Positions 15,201-28,200 of a stretch of DNA of 64,000 nucleotides are shown in pieces (position 1 is the first letter of the stretch; every line of letters begins with the position of its first letter). The notes under the pieces were generated by a model. It ran no database searches, was not told where the DNA came from, and saw only the letters and a list, made by a program, of their open reading frames with translations. The position numbers and the translations under genes were made by a program. Origin of the DNA: Euryodendron excelsum (lineage: Eukaryota > Streptophyta > Magnoliopsida > Ericales > Pentaphylacaceae); assembly GCA_033060915.1 (NCBI GenBank), contig CM065394.1, positions 21,246,001 to 21,310,000 on the forward strand, given 5' to 3'.

Positions 15201-18200
15201 CTGGTTAACACTGAGCTTCTTTTATCAGAGTCCAAAAGATACAAGGCTGTTATCATCCGAATTGACAGTCCTGGAGGTGATGCTCTTGCTTCTGATTTGT
15301 AAGTGCTGATGTATTCTATCTTTGTGGTTCAAGTTTAAATTAATGGAGATGCCATATGATGGTTTATCCAAAAAGAGAATTTGCAAATCACCATTTATTG
15401 TAATTTATTTGTGTAATAATTGAGGATCTGAGTATGTGAACTTCACAGTATATTCCATAGACTTGAGCTCCTTATCCTCATGATTACAAGTTCATGGCTA
15501 CTCTTGGGTTGACAATTTGACCCATTTTTAAGCATGCACCAGTATTTTTTTTAACTTAATCTCTCGACTTCCATGTAACTTTGAGCTTACCAAGATCTTT
15601 GCATGTTTTTCTAATCTCTCCTCTAAGCATATCTTTCTCAAAACAATCTTTGTCAATTAATTTTGTAGCTTCTTGTTCCGTGTTCAACTTGTAACACTTT
15701 TGCAGCCATCAAAATTAAAAGGTTGTTGTGGGAGAATGATAGCAAACAAGTCCTAGAATTGAACTTGCTGTGACAGGAGAAGTGGTGTAGTATGATGATA
15801 TTAGGATGCAAAACAAGGGGACAACCAATAAAAAACAGTAACAGTATTTCAACCAAGGTTTGCGTTCAAGCTTGAACAGTAAAACAATATGAAGAATCTC
15901 CCAACTATTTAAATGAAAACTTCTAACAAAACAAACACCCAGGAAAAAAAAAGATTGCTAAAACTAAAAAAAAGTTCATCTAATTTAGCCAAATATCCCC
16001 GCTTCTAACTTTACAATTGTCAACAGATGAGTGGGCTCATAAAGGTGCTATGCCATGGAGTAGTAAACATCCTGAGTCTCATGTAAGACAACTAAATGGA
16101 TCTTGAGGTTCTGCCAAGGAACTGTGGGACCTTCTTGAGAAAATATATGTAATTGAGAAATAGAGCTATGGTAAGTAGCTTCAGGAACATTCTTTTACCA
16201 AGCTATTACTGGTAGCATTGAATTTCTAAAGGATGATCCACTGGAGTTTACAGTATGTCCAATTTGAGATTCCAACTAAAATAGCCCATGAAAAACATAG
16301 TAAGTAGTGCAAAACAAAGGAAGATTTGTGAAAAAGCTTCACCCGAATTTTGTTACTGTAGACTTGTTGATTTTAGAAAAGTATCTTGAGATAACCTCCA
16401 AACTTATAAATACGGCCACTAGAATTGGTGATCTTGAAGATATATCCACAAAACGGGCCAAAAATAAAATTAAATAATAAGAAAATCCAAGAAGCTACTT
16501 CAAATTTTGCCAAAGGTTGAAATGAAGCAGTGATGAAGGTATTTCAAGCACAGTGCGATAGACACTTGTGGGGCTGTGACAGGATGAGCACGTAGAAGTG
16601 ATAAATCATTGCAGCCAAATTCCTTTTTACTTGGAGGCAGCTGACTCTTTGTTTTCAAAAGGAACAGTCTAGTTTCCTTCCTTAGGGAAACACTAAGAAA
16701 TATATATTGAGGCTTTGACGACTAAGATTAAAAGTTCTTCCATTGAGAGGAATCTGGCGTGTATAATACGTATCAGAGTTTTAATTTGGGGTACATTACT
16801 AATATCTACATGTTTCTCAAAGTACCCTCAAAGTTTTTAAATCACAAAGTTGCCTTTGAGTTGGAATTAAGGCCTTAAAGGTACTCCTGTATAAATGAGC
16901 TGGTTGCTAAAGTTTGACTCGCCCACGGACCAATTGAAAGTAACTAGAAAATAAATGCATTTTGTGACTGTCAACAGATGCTTCTGCATCTCTACTAGCA
17001 ACTGAGAATTTGTTTAATAGCTTTTATTGTTTCTTGAAGCAACTGTACAACTTTCAAGTATTTGTTTTTACTTAATAATTGTTGTGGGCGGTTCGCAGTG
17101 AATAGATTTTTAGAGGAGTTAGCCTTTTGGGAAGTACTGCAAGCATTAAGTGGGTGTCTAACCATAGGATGTAGGTTGGCGAGAGCTGAGGTGACCTTAG
17201 GAAGGAAGAGAGAGAGCAGTAATGGTGATCTTAGAGGTGAGCCAGAGTCTCCAAGCTATTCAGGGAGGCTGCTTGGAGATGAAGGAAGAGCCATTATTCA
17301 TAGGAGGAGCCAAACTATGGAAGCCAGCTCACATGTGGCGTATGGAAAGTTGTCTTTTGTGGAGATCTCACTCTTTTTGATTAATCAAGGTATAGGTCCT
17401 CTAAGGGAGGACGGGAAAAGTACTTTGACGAACCCTCGACTCTGGCCAACCTCAAGGGGGTCCTTACCCAGCTCCTGACTCAGGCTAGCATGAGAGTATC
17501 AGCAGCGTTATTGGAGAACCAAGTACAAACTATAAGAGTATGCGTGAATTGGGGGTTGACACGTTGCGACATCTCAGTTGGTCCAGGTGTATACTCAAAT
17601 GTGTTGACACTTTGACCAAGGTACATAGAGGATTGGCTGGTGGATTCATATTCCCACTTTCCACATGATATTGCCTTGTAAAGATATTTTTTTGTCAACT
17701 TGTTTTGTTTAGTATAATTTCTACCAATATTCGCATTGATTCTTTAGAAAAATTGTACTTCCGTCAACATCTGAAATATGTATCGTAATCTCTCTAATGT
17801 TTCAAGGATGGCCTTGACCTAGTTCCATGTTTGCTGAAACTATAATGGACGCCTCCCTTGTAGTTAACAACCCAATACTATAAGGGGAATGATGACTGAC
17901 CATTCTTTTGATTTAGTATGATTGCTCTTCGCTTCATTGACTGTTTGGTTAACATTATAGCATGCATATGATTGATTTTCCCTTCATTGACTGTTTTCCT
18001 ATAATGAGAGCCGTGTATCCCGTTCTTTACCCTGTTCACTCTGCCTCACTTCCTTTTTGTTCATTCTGTAATCTTGCAACTTTAGCTGTATATAAGAAGA
18101 TTGTCCTATATGGTTTATGATTTTTGGACTCCTAGTATTCCCTACAACTTTAGGTATTTGGGTAATTTAACCACCTTATTGACATTCAACTAGCGGAAGG

Positions 18201-21200
18201 GTCTGATGAAATAATTTAAGTGAACGAGCAGTGGTTAGTCTTAAATGTGAAACATCAAGGGAGGTCCTGCAATTTTCCAAAATCTTAAGGGAACCTGACT
18301 AATTTTTCCAGAAGTTTTGGCCATCGTATTCGTTTTACTGATGATCTAAGATTCTATTGTACCAAATCCTTCCGGGGTTATTCAAAAAGTAAATAGAAAA
18401 AGACAAAAAATGGTCCTATAAAAGGTTCTCTGTAGGGTATGTTTTGCGTTCTTACATGTATGGACAATATTGACATCTCAAAGATATCACGAGAAAAAAT
18501 AAATATTAGAAACTGACATTGTCACTGACACCAAATATTCGTCCATTATCCAATATTATTTGAAGCTGAAATCTTCTTCATTATGTCTCTGACATTATTG
18601 AAATTCAATAAAATGATCAGTTCTATTAATAACTTTGAATGCCAACGATCTCTAAACGCTTAATGACTATCGCAGAATGACTATCGCGTAATATTTTGAT
18701 GATAAAAAGCATATATATGATGGACATCATCTGATATTGAAGTATTATTTCAAAGATAGCTCACTAAAGGTTCAACTTTTCTGTCAGCTTTGCAATTTCT
18801 AGTTTGGTTTCAAACTAATTTTACTTCTGGAGTGGCAGAAATCAGTCACAGTAATTAAAATGGAAACTTAATAGCTTATTATATCTGTAATCGATATTGC
18901 TTCTTTTGACAGGTCTGGCATTCATGATTGGACTGATGTTTGGTTTAAGAACCTGGCTACCTATGGTGTCAGTTTCATATTGCTGTTTATTTCATCATGG
19001 ACATGAACTTTCATAGACTATTTCACTTCTAGAGTGCTAGAGTGATTGAAATCCATACCAAAATCACAAAGGTTTAAATAAAACCTCAAATATCTGCAAT
19101 TAATTTAATGCTGTTTAGTCAATAATGTTCAGGCTCATATTTTTAGAAGTTTGTTCTTTGTACATATCTTCCACGGATTGTAAACTGTTGTCGAATCAAT
19201 GAAGTGGCCAACTTTTGGCTCAGTTGATCTTGCCAGTGGCCTTGTACTATATGCCTTCCCCTTTGACTGTGTATTAAACGTTTGAGAATAAGTTGTTATT
19301 TGTTTCCTGTTAGTCAGAGTGAATTCTGTGGAAAAAGATTGAGACAAATAGGCTCACATTCCAAGGAACTTCACATTCATGTTTCCCTTTGGCACATGTC
19401 CAACAGCAGCTCTAAATGGTTTTGATTGTTTGAAAGATGTGCACAACAAGCTTATTAACATTATTCTTGGTATATCTACAGTGTAGGTAGTACAGTCTTA
19501 TACCAAGGAAAACATATGACAGAATCGTCAATTGCATTTGTTTTTGGAGGCAGAATCCACGTTTAAGAATTATGTTCTTGCATCCTTATTCTACTTTTTT
19601 TGTCAGATCCAAATTTCACAAAATTGACTGTTGGGTTACATGTCCTCGCATGCCTGTCATGCATGTAAAATTTCCGGTTGATTATAGATCACATCTATAC
19701 AGCTCCCAAAGCTTGAGTTATGATATATGGAGAAATGTGAGTGCATGGATGAGGTAGCTCTTGACCTCTAATGGGCCTGAATTCTTGCATGCTTGTTGGA
19801 GTGGGAGGACCATCTATTCAACAGTAAATTTGGTGAAATTTGGACTGAGACAAGAAAAATATTAAGGGTTGTAAGAAAAAAAAAGTCTTACGCTGGGTGT
19901 GAGTTTGATCATGCTCCTTTTTCATAATATTAAGCAATTATTATCTGGTGCAGTCAAGAATTTCATGAATGGTAAAAGAAATAATATGCCCATGTACACT
20001 CAATATCATAAGATCTATAGATATTTATTTAATAGAAATTAATGTGATTTTGCATAGAGAAGCTCCCCCCACCCCCCAAAACAACCCCAACAACAGAAAA
20101 AAAGAAAAAGAAAAAAGATGTTTTGTTTAAGGGGATGGAAAAGTTCTTAAAAATTCAGCTGACTAACATTTAAGATATCAGTTTTCTTTCTTTATATTTA
20201 GTCTTTTGGATGCATGTTTATATTTTTTATTTCTGTATTTAATATTTCTATTCCTCATGCAGAGAGGAAATTATAGGGGAACAAAAATACATGAGAAGGT
20301 CTAATTAGCTCATATAGTTGAATGAGCAGTGTTGATGTTTATGTGCAGAATGTGGAGGGAAATCAAACTTCTGGCTGCCTCAAAACCTGTCATTGCATCA
20401 ATGGCTGATGTGGCAGCTAGTGGAGGCTACTACATGGCAATGGCAGCAGGGACTATAGTTGCAGAGAATCTTACATTGACAGGATCAATTGGGGTTGTTA
20501 CAGGTGAACCTAAAAGCTCATAGTTTATGTGTCCTCTGAAATTCAACTAATTGACGAACAATATGTTTCCATCTATGTAAGATACTTTAGAATTCTATGA
20601 TGTACATTTTCAGTTCATGCTATTCTTTTGATTGTATAATTCAACTGATTTAGAAGCAAATGGTTCGACAAAATGTGTACACCAAGAGGTTTAAATATCT
20701 AGAACCACTGGAAACGACATTATTAACACGAATAAGGAACAAAGGATAATAATTGATATTCAATAATTTCTGAAGGGGTGATAAATATTTGTTGTTTTAT
20801 GCTACGACATTTGTTCTAAGAATTTAAATGTGTTTCTGGAAGAACTGGATGATATATCATCAAACGCTTTAACTTTTTCTGTTAAATGTTGATGATGCAA
20901 ACTGAAGAGCTGATTGAAAGGACCTGCCTTAGAATTCTATGTCTACTTGACATGATGTTTTAATAACTGAGACTTCCTAGGTCTGTGACTGTAGTACTAT
21001 ATGAACAGTAGTCAATATTGCCATACTGCTTATGTTCTGTGGCAGAGTTTAAGGCAGGAGTGATTGTTAGGGGAACCTTCATTGAAGATGTTAGATATTC
21101 TATCTTACATGTCGTTCTTTCTGCTCTAGAAATTGCCTGTATCATATGCTTGCAGAAGCTTCTTTGGAGATGTTAGACATTCTATCTTATACTTCATTCT

Positions 21201-24200
21201 TTCTGCTTTAGAAATTTCCTATATCATATGGTCGCATGTCTGACTATCAGTATGTTCTCCTGGAATCTAATTTTCAAAGATCTACTGATTAAATCAAGGA
21301 AAAGAAGATGAAATGAAGCTGCATATGGTGCATTGGTTATCTTTTACCTTTAGAAATTTCCTTTTTCCTATTTTTTCAGTAACTAATTGGAGAGGAGGTT
21401 TTCCTAATTTTATATGGAGTTAAACTTAGTAGTATGCTTTTGTTGCAAAACATAAATGCTAATGTTACTTAGGATCGTGAAATTAGAATTTCTCAGGTTA
21501 TGTCTTGATGTTTCGGTATTTGTGCTTGTAGGGAAATTTAACTTGGGTAAACTATATGAAAAGATTGGCTTTAATAAGGAGATCATATCAAGGGGAAGAT
21601 TTGCTGAACTTACTGCAGCTGAACAGCGTCCATTTAGGTGAGAACTCCTGTTGAGATGCATCATTTGCATTTTCTGAAAGAAGAATATGGAAGGATTTAT
21701 CAACTTAATGACCTCAATTCAAGTTGAAATTTGACTTTCTCAAGAATTGTGTCATGAGTATTGTCCACTCTTTTTCCTGCCTCCATAATGATGTCTTCAA
21801 GGTCTAGCCCTTACATTCCCTTTTTCTGTAGGTCGCCCTCATCTTGGTGTTCTTCCTCTTAGGCTTCTCTTCTCATACAGGGACTAATTGTGAAAATTAT
21901 TCAAACTCAACTTGCAGACCAGATGAAGCAGAACTCTTTACCAAGTCTGCACATAATGCGTATAAACAATTTCGAGACAAAGCAGCATTTTCAAGATCGA
22001 TGACTGTACGATAGTCAACTATTGTCTATCTAAAAAGTGGAGTACTCTTTTCAATCACTTCATCAAAGTTGCAATGATTCTGTGGCAGGTAGATAAGATG
22101 GAGGAGGTTGCACAGGGGAGAGTTTGGACAGGTAAAGATGCAGCTTCACGAGGTTTGGTTGATGCTATTGGTGGGCTCTCTCGGGCTGTTGCTATAGCAA
22201 AACAAAAGGCTAGCATACCCCAGGACAGACAGGTTGGTTCCTTAATAACTTCTTTCAGTTTACTCTTCTAGTGCTTTGAGTCAAAATTGTTGTTCTTTAT
22301 TTGTTTTGGAAATAATACTAAAAATAAATCGTTTTGGATAATCCAATTTCATTATATTATCTCACGTAATTCCTAATGTTCCACTAACTGGCCCAAAAAA
22401 AAGTTCGTAAATGCTTCAGTGTATGGAGATCTCTGTTCAGGAACTTGTTATTGGACTGACGGATGTCATCTCTAGGAGCTAAGATACATAAGTTGCAGTT
22501 TTCACTGGATACTAGGAAGAGACTGGTGTAGAAGACTCACTTATGCAACCAAGTGAACCTAATGTCTTATGAAAAGTAACATGTATGTTGATGCCCCAGG
22601 CGGGCAGTGTGCCACCTAAAAGTTACTTGTTAAATTTTTGTTCATCAGGCGCCACCAGCTCAGTGACAATATTTTTGTTAACCTTTTTGGCATGACATTC
22701 AAATGATCGCACTTGTGAGGGCTGCTAATTGGATACACAGTGCAATACATTGCCCCCGAATTCATCCCCATCAAAAGATAAGATTATGATTTAGTCAAAT
22801 GGTTGGATCTTGGCATGTCTTCCAACTACCACACCTTTTTCAGACATTAGTCTTTTTGTGTCTTGATCTTATTATCGTGTGGCTGGTGGTCTACAGGCTT
22901 CTGACTTAGGCCCAAAATTCTTCCTTTGTTGGACCATTTTTCAAGCCTCAACTAGTTCAGTTAGTTTTTCATTTTCAGGCTCGAGGAGTGGGGAACTAAG
23001 AAGCATGGATGATTCTAAGAAGGGGGTGTGTCTATGTCGGACACGACACTCGTTGGACGTTCCCACACGTGTCGGACAGGTGTCCAAACTTGTCATATTA
23101 TTTTATTATTATTTTTAAATTGGATACACTTCGATCTCTAATGGGATAAGCATGTCTGTCACCTAGACATCCTTGTTCATCACTAATACATATGAAACAA
23201 GTTGTAAGTTCGAAGAAAATAACTTGGAATTCAATTGTAGAATAAAAGTAATGTGTTTTGGTACCTAATTTGATGGTTGAATTATAGAATACATGGTTTT
23301 TAATTTTAATTAGTGTTATTTTGTATATTTTTTAGGGGTAATTATACTTTGACCCCTTACGGTTTCAGTTAAAATTAGATAACGTAAAAAGTTAGTGCAT
23401 AACCAGCGTGTGATTTGGATTGAAGTATAAAACAGATGGACTGTTGCAGTTTTAACAAAAAGACAAGAATACCCCCACTTCTTTTGATTAATCACAAAAA
23501 TGGCTTAAGCTATTGTTTTTCAATATGCACATATATACATATATATGTACGTTTGTGTATATGGTTGTATACAAACTAGAAAACTGAAAGAGGAGAGAAG
23601 GGAGATCTAAAAAAAGAGGGAGAAGGAGGAAAAGAAAACAGAAAACCAAGAGAGGAATCTGTGGTGGTGGTGTATTTATCTCATTCACTCTTTTTTCCTC
23701 TCATTTACTTCTCTCCGCGCATTTCGTTGAGAAGCTACCGTTTAAAATTTTGGGTTGTGCAATTTCAATCAATTTAATTTAAGCTAGTTCATTTAATTAA
23801 TAGCTAGTTCATTAAATCTTCAAAAGTAATGGTGTTGAAGCTTGAATCAATGAAATGTACATGCATGTTTGGTGAGTTTCGGTTGGAAATTGGTAGAATG
23901 GATCTGTTAATGATGACTCAGATTTTGTATTTGCAAATAAATGGATTTTTTTGCTTGGCCCTGTAGTTTACTTTGTCACTGGTGCATTTAATTATTGGGT
24001 TTTGGTGGTTGATGAGTTAGAGAGAGAGAGAAGTAGGGGTGGTGGGTGGGTTACAGAGGGAGAAGGGGTGACGGTGGTGGTGTGCTACAGTGAGGTGTCG
24101 GTGATGTGCAACGGGGGGTGGGGGAGGAATAAGGGGAAAAATGGAAGAAAAGGTGAGGGGTTTATGGTGGGAAGTGGCATTAAGCAATTCAAGGGAAGAA

Positions 24201-25217
24201 AAATGGAGGTTATTGGTCTTGTTTGGAGGAGGGAAGTAAGTGGGGAAGAGGAAGAAAGAAAATTACGGAAGAAATATTTTGAGTGTAAATATGTCTTTAT
24301 CAAGGTTTATATTGCAGGAAAACTCCCCCACCAAATCTTATGAGCTCGTGTAGTACACTCACAGTTAACTTTTAACACTTTTTGTTTATTTTACACATTA
24401 GTCCAAATCACATGGAGGTTATGTGTTCACTTTTTTACTTTTGTACCACAGAGGGTCATTTGATTTTTGTTAAAACCACATGGAGGTAAAGGTAATTACC
24501 TTTTTTTTTTTTTTAATATTGTCGAGTAAAATATTTTTGCCTATGTCTAGAAATAAGTGTTTTACCTTTTCCTAGTTGTGTTGTGTTTTACATTTTTTAA
24601 AAATCAGCATGGCCGTGTCTTGTCGCATGTATGTGTTCATGTTTCTTAGGTGGGGAATTGGGTTGCCATTGTTGGGATTTTAAACCCACGCGCAAACATC
24701 TACGGAAGCATACTCACGAATCTATTTATGTCCACACAAGTGAGAGAACAATTCACTATATACAAAGATTACAAGTCTGAGACAATTACAAAATACCCAC
24801 AACTGACACTAATTCGTGAGTCCTGAAGTATCCGAGTCTTGAGGCCATCCGCTTCTCCGCTCCTCCCACTGTCTCGAGCGCTATAGCTTTGCATATGTGC
24901 TATTCCACTCTCCTATGTTTTTTAATCTCTCTTTCCTATCTCTTTGCAAACCTCTTTTGAACTCTACTAGTCTATTTTGGGCAAAAGCTTCTCTTTGGGC
25001 ACACAAAGTCAACGTTAGAATTCTTGTAAGTTTTCTAGTTATAGGCAAACTCTAGAAACCCTAATCCCCACACAGTTAAGAATATTTGTCACATATTATA
25101 GAAAACTACAAAAAAATTAGAATTCTTATACAATTAATTGTATGGACCCCACAAAATCAAGACACACCCAACAATCTCTACCTTTATTTTGATTTTGTAA
25201 ACCATTCTGAAGATAAC

Positions 25218-25249
<32 letters not shown>

Positions 25250-28200
25250 ATGTCGATCTTGCCTCTAGTCGAACACGCCATGCTCAAACCAGCATAGCTT
25301 GCACCTTCACTATAGGATGGTTTCACCTCCAAATTGAGATGCCTTTCAAAGTCAACTACTTTGCCGACTATCTTGACTTTATTTCTCATGTACATGCACA
25401 ATAATAGAGATCATCGTTATGACAAGTCTAAAGTGTTTTTTGTAAACATCTAGCAACTGCTACTCCTAATTTTGATCAGAATATCCCGCACATCGTCTGC
25501 TCACGCACCTGTACGTCTCATTTAAGTACTTATGTGCCTAATGCGTATGCGTCTCCACAGCTATTCAGAATCCTCCACACCATTTAACAGAACATCTGCA
25601 CTCCCTGAATGACTCATTTGCGTACTCAATGTGCATATGATGTACACCTCTTTGCAACTGCTGTTCACTCTGTTTACCAATCTGCCACACTTGCATAGTC
25701 ATTCATGTGTACTACTTGTCTCATGTTTGATAGTAGCTCCACCTATCGAAACACTCTCCACATGTCACGCCCCATCCCGGGTGGTTAAATGATATTACCC
25801 CTAAAATGGTACGTGGCAAAACCTGCTGACTCCCACACATAACTAAAAATAAATAATTTAATTAAAGATAAAATGAAAAGACAAATCATTGCTAGATATT
25901 AAGATACTGTAATACACTCGTCAAGACATCACTAATCTTAGTTACAAAATATCAAGGTATCACATTTTGAAACATCAACCCACAACCCACAACATATGTA
26001 CAATAATGTACCAAACATCTCATTACAAGATGGTAAAATGTACATTGAGCATTGCTCACAAAACTCTACATATCTAAGGTTCCAGTTACTCAGTGGACCA
26101 TTTCTACTGTTGTATACCTAAAATGCGTTCCTATAAAATGGGTAAGCTAATTACTTGCTTAGTAAGTATATTGAAACCATATAAATAGAAAACAAGTAAA
26201 ACAGTCATGGATCAATATTAAGCTCAAATAACTTTCCCAAAAAATATTTTAATAAAACCATAATTGCAGTTCAATCAAAATATAATCAACATCCATTTTG
26301 GGTTCAACAAACTCATTCTATATAGTCAAGGGTTGATAACCTTCAACCAACGTTATGACAATACTGTTACCTGATTATTGGCTCAACTATTGATGTTGGT
26401 GAAGTCATGGGCTATTCATTATTTTGCTAATGGTAGGGATCCTCCTCCACTAAGCCTGAAAACGAGGCATACACTCCCCTATTAAGTCTGGAAGTAAGGC
26501 AAACACATTTCCTTATAAAGCTCAGAAGCCAAGCAATAAGGCTATAATAGCATGAATCCATTATTGCATTTAAGAAAATATACTTGATTCAATAATTATA
26601 ATATTTCACAAAACCACTTTCATAAATAAAATAATTCCATTTCAATAAAAGAAATATAAGATTCATAATCATAGAATGGTTAAGTTTTCAGTTCATATAA
26701 TTCTATATACTCACCTTACAACTATTGTCGCCCAAGTCTAGTTCTCGTTAATCCTTAGACGAAGCTGAAGTGGGTAAATGGCTCTCTTGACCTAACACAA
26801 GCCAAACACATGATGCAATGAGTAATGGATTTACATTCTCATATCCATGTATTTGAATGCAAAGTCCACTTCCTACACGTGGCATTATCATCAGTACACA
26901 TGAAATGTATGTGTATGGAAAACTCACTTATTCCAAGTTAAAGAACTCCTAATCTCATTAACATGTTCAAAAATAGCTAAGGATTCACTGAAAGTTATAA
27001 GAAACCTTAAATGTAGGTTACCCAACATTGAACACCTTAACATGTGTATTCTTTCCCTCATATATTTTAGAATGGTAAGAATCTATTACTGAAATTAGTG
27101 TCAATAGAAAGTAGATTTGGAGAGCTTTAAATTGATAGGTCATAGGTCTAAAATAGATTTTGGGTGAAGGAGATAACATCCACTTGAGTCAAATAATTTG
27201 AAAATGAAAGTTGTAGTAAGCATTTTTAAGCTAACTTTAAACTGAAATACTTTAAACTGAAATCTGAATCAATCTACAATGATTTAGGTTACGAATCTTA
27301 TATCAACGGAAAGCTATACGAGTCTAGTTGCTAAAAAATCAAACCAAGTTTTGAGTTTTCTAGAGAGAGTTGTGACTGTTTTTTCAAAGTGCGACGGTGC
27401 TGACTGCTGCATGCGAATTTCAGTTCCAAATCATTTTAAATTCCTCTTTCTCTCCTAATATAGGATTTAATGCATAAATCACTAACATAGAATTGTTTAA
27501 AGAAGATTTCTAATGCATAAATGAAAAAAATAAGACATAAGATGTTACTTCTTACCAAGGGTAATGATTATACAAGTCACTTTCTGTACTTTTTCTTCTT
27601 TTCTTTCCTTTTCTCTTTTTTTTTTTTTTCATTTTCTCTCAAAGCAATCAGATTTCTAACAATCTTCTTAATCTCTAAAAAGATCCTCTCTTCTTTCTCT
27701 TCTATCTTTTGTTCAAATCAAGACAAATTGATATATCTTTGTATCTAATGTAACGCATGGCACACACATGCACACATTTTGTTGGTGAAGCACACACCTA
27801 GGTGTTAGCCTTACAAAATATACTAACAAGCATCTCCATGACTAAGTAGTTGAACTTAATCACTTAATTAACACTAATTAATCAAGTTTAATTATAGATG
27901 AAAATACAAAAAAATTATGAATATTAAACAATGCTAGATAATCACCTTAATTAGGCTAATCCATGCTTAATTAAATTAAATGCTTCTAATAAATGCATGA
28001 ATGTTACACCACAAGCCTGTACAGGTTGCCAATCATCTGTCTACTCAGAATTATGCCTCTGATTAACTCCACTTGCAACTCGAGCCCTAGTTGCATCTGA
28101 TGATAATTGTTCCTCCACCGTTAATTGAATCGGATTACTCCCAATCACCCTTGATATTCCCTTGCAATCAACCCAGTCGCTCTTGATCAACCCAATCTCC

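Noticed and set aside
16021..16400. Possible copia gag relic in intron 8 ([11 protein letters not shown] in one frame)
   Set aside because: Only one short motif, many stops, no LTR or zinc knuckle nearby; the support is too thin to annotate.
17062..17478. 138-codon ORF in SPPA intron 8 with fairly balanced composition
   Set aside because: It has no recognisable domain, lies inside an intron, and no splice sites connect it to the SPPA frame.
18914..18967. Exon-like stretch after TTTTGACAG in intron 8
   Set aside because: It would break the conserved SPPA frame; exon 8 joins exon 9 at 20,349 exactly as in other plant SppA proteins.
23951..24343. 130-codon Gly/Val/Glu-rich ORF
   Set aside because: It comes from GGTGG/GAAGAG low-complexity DNA inside a miniature element.
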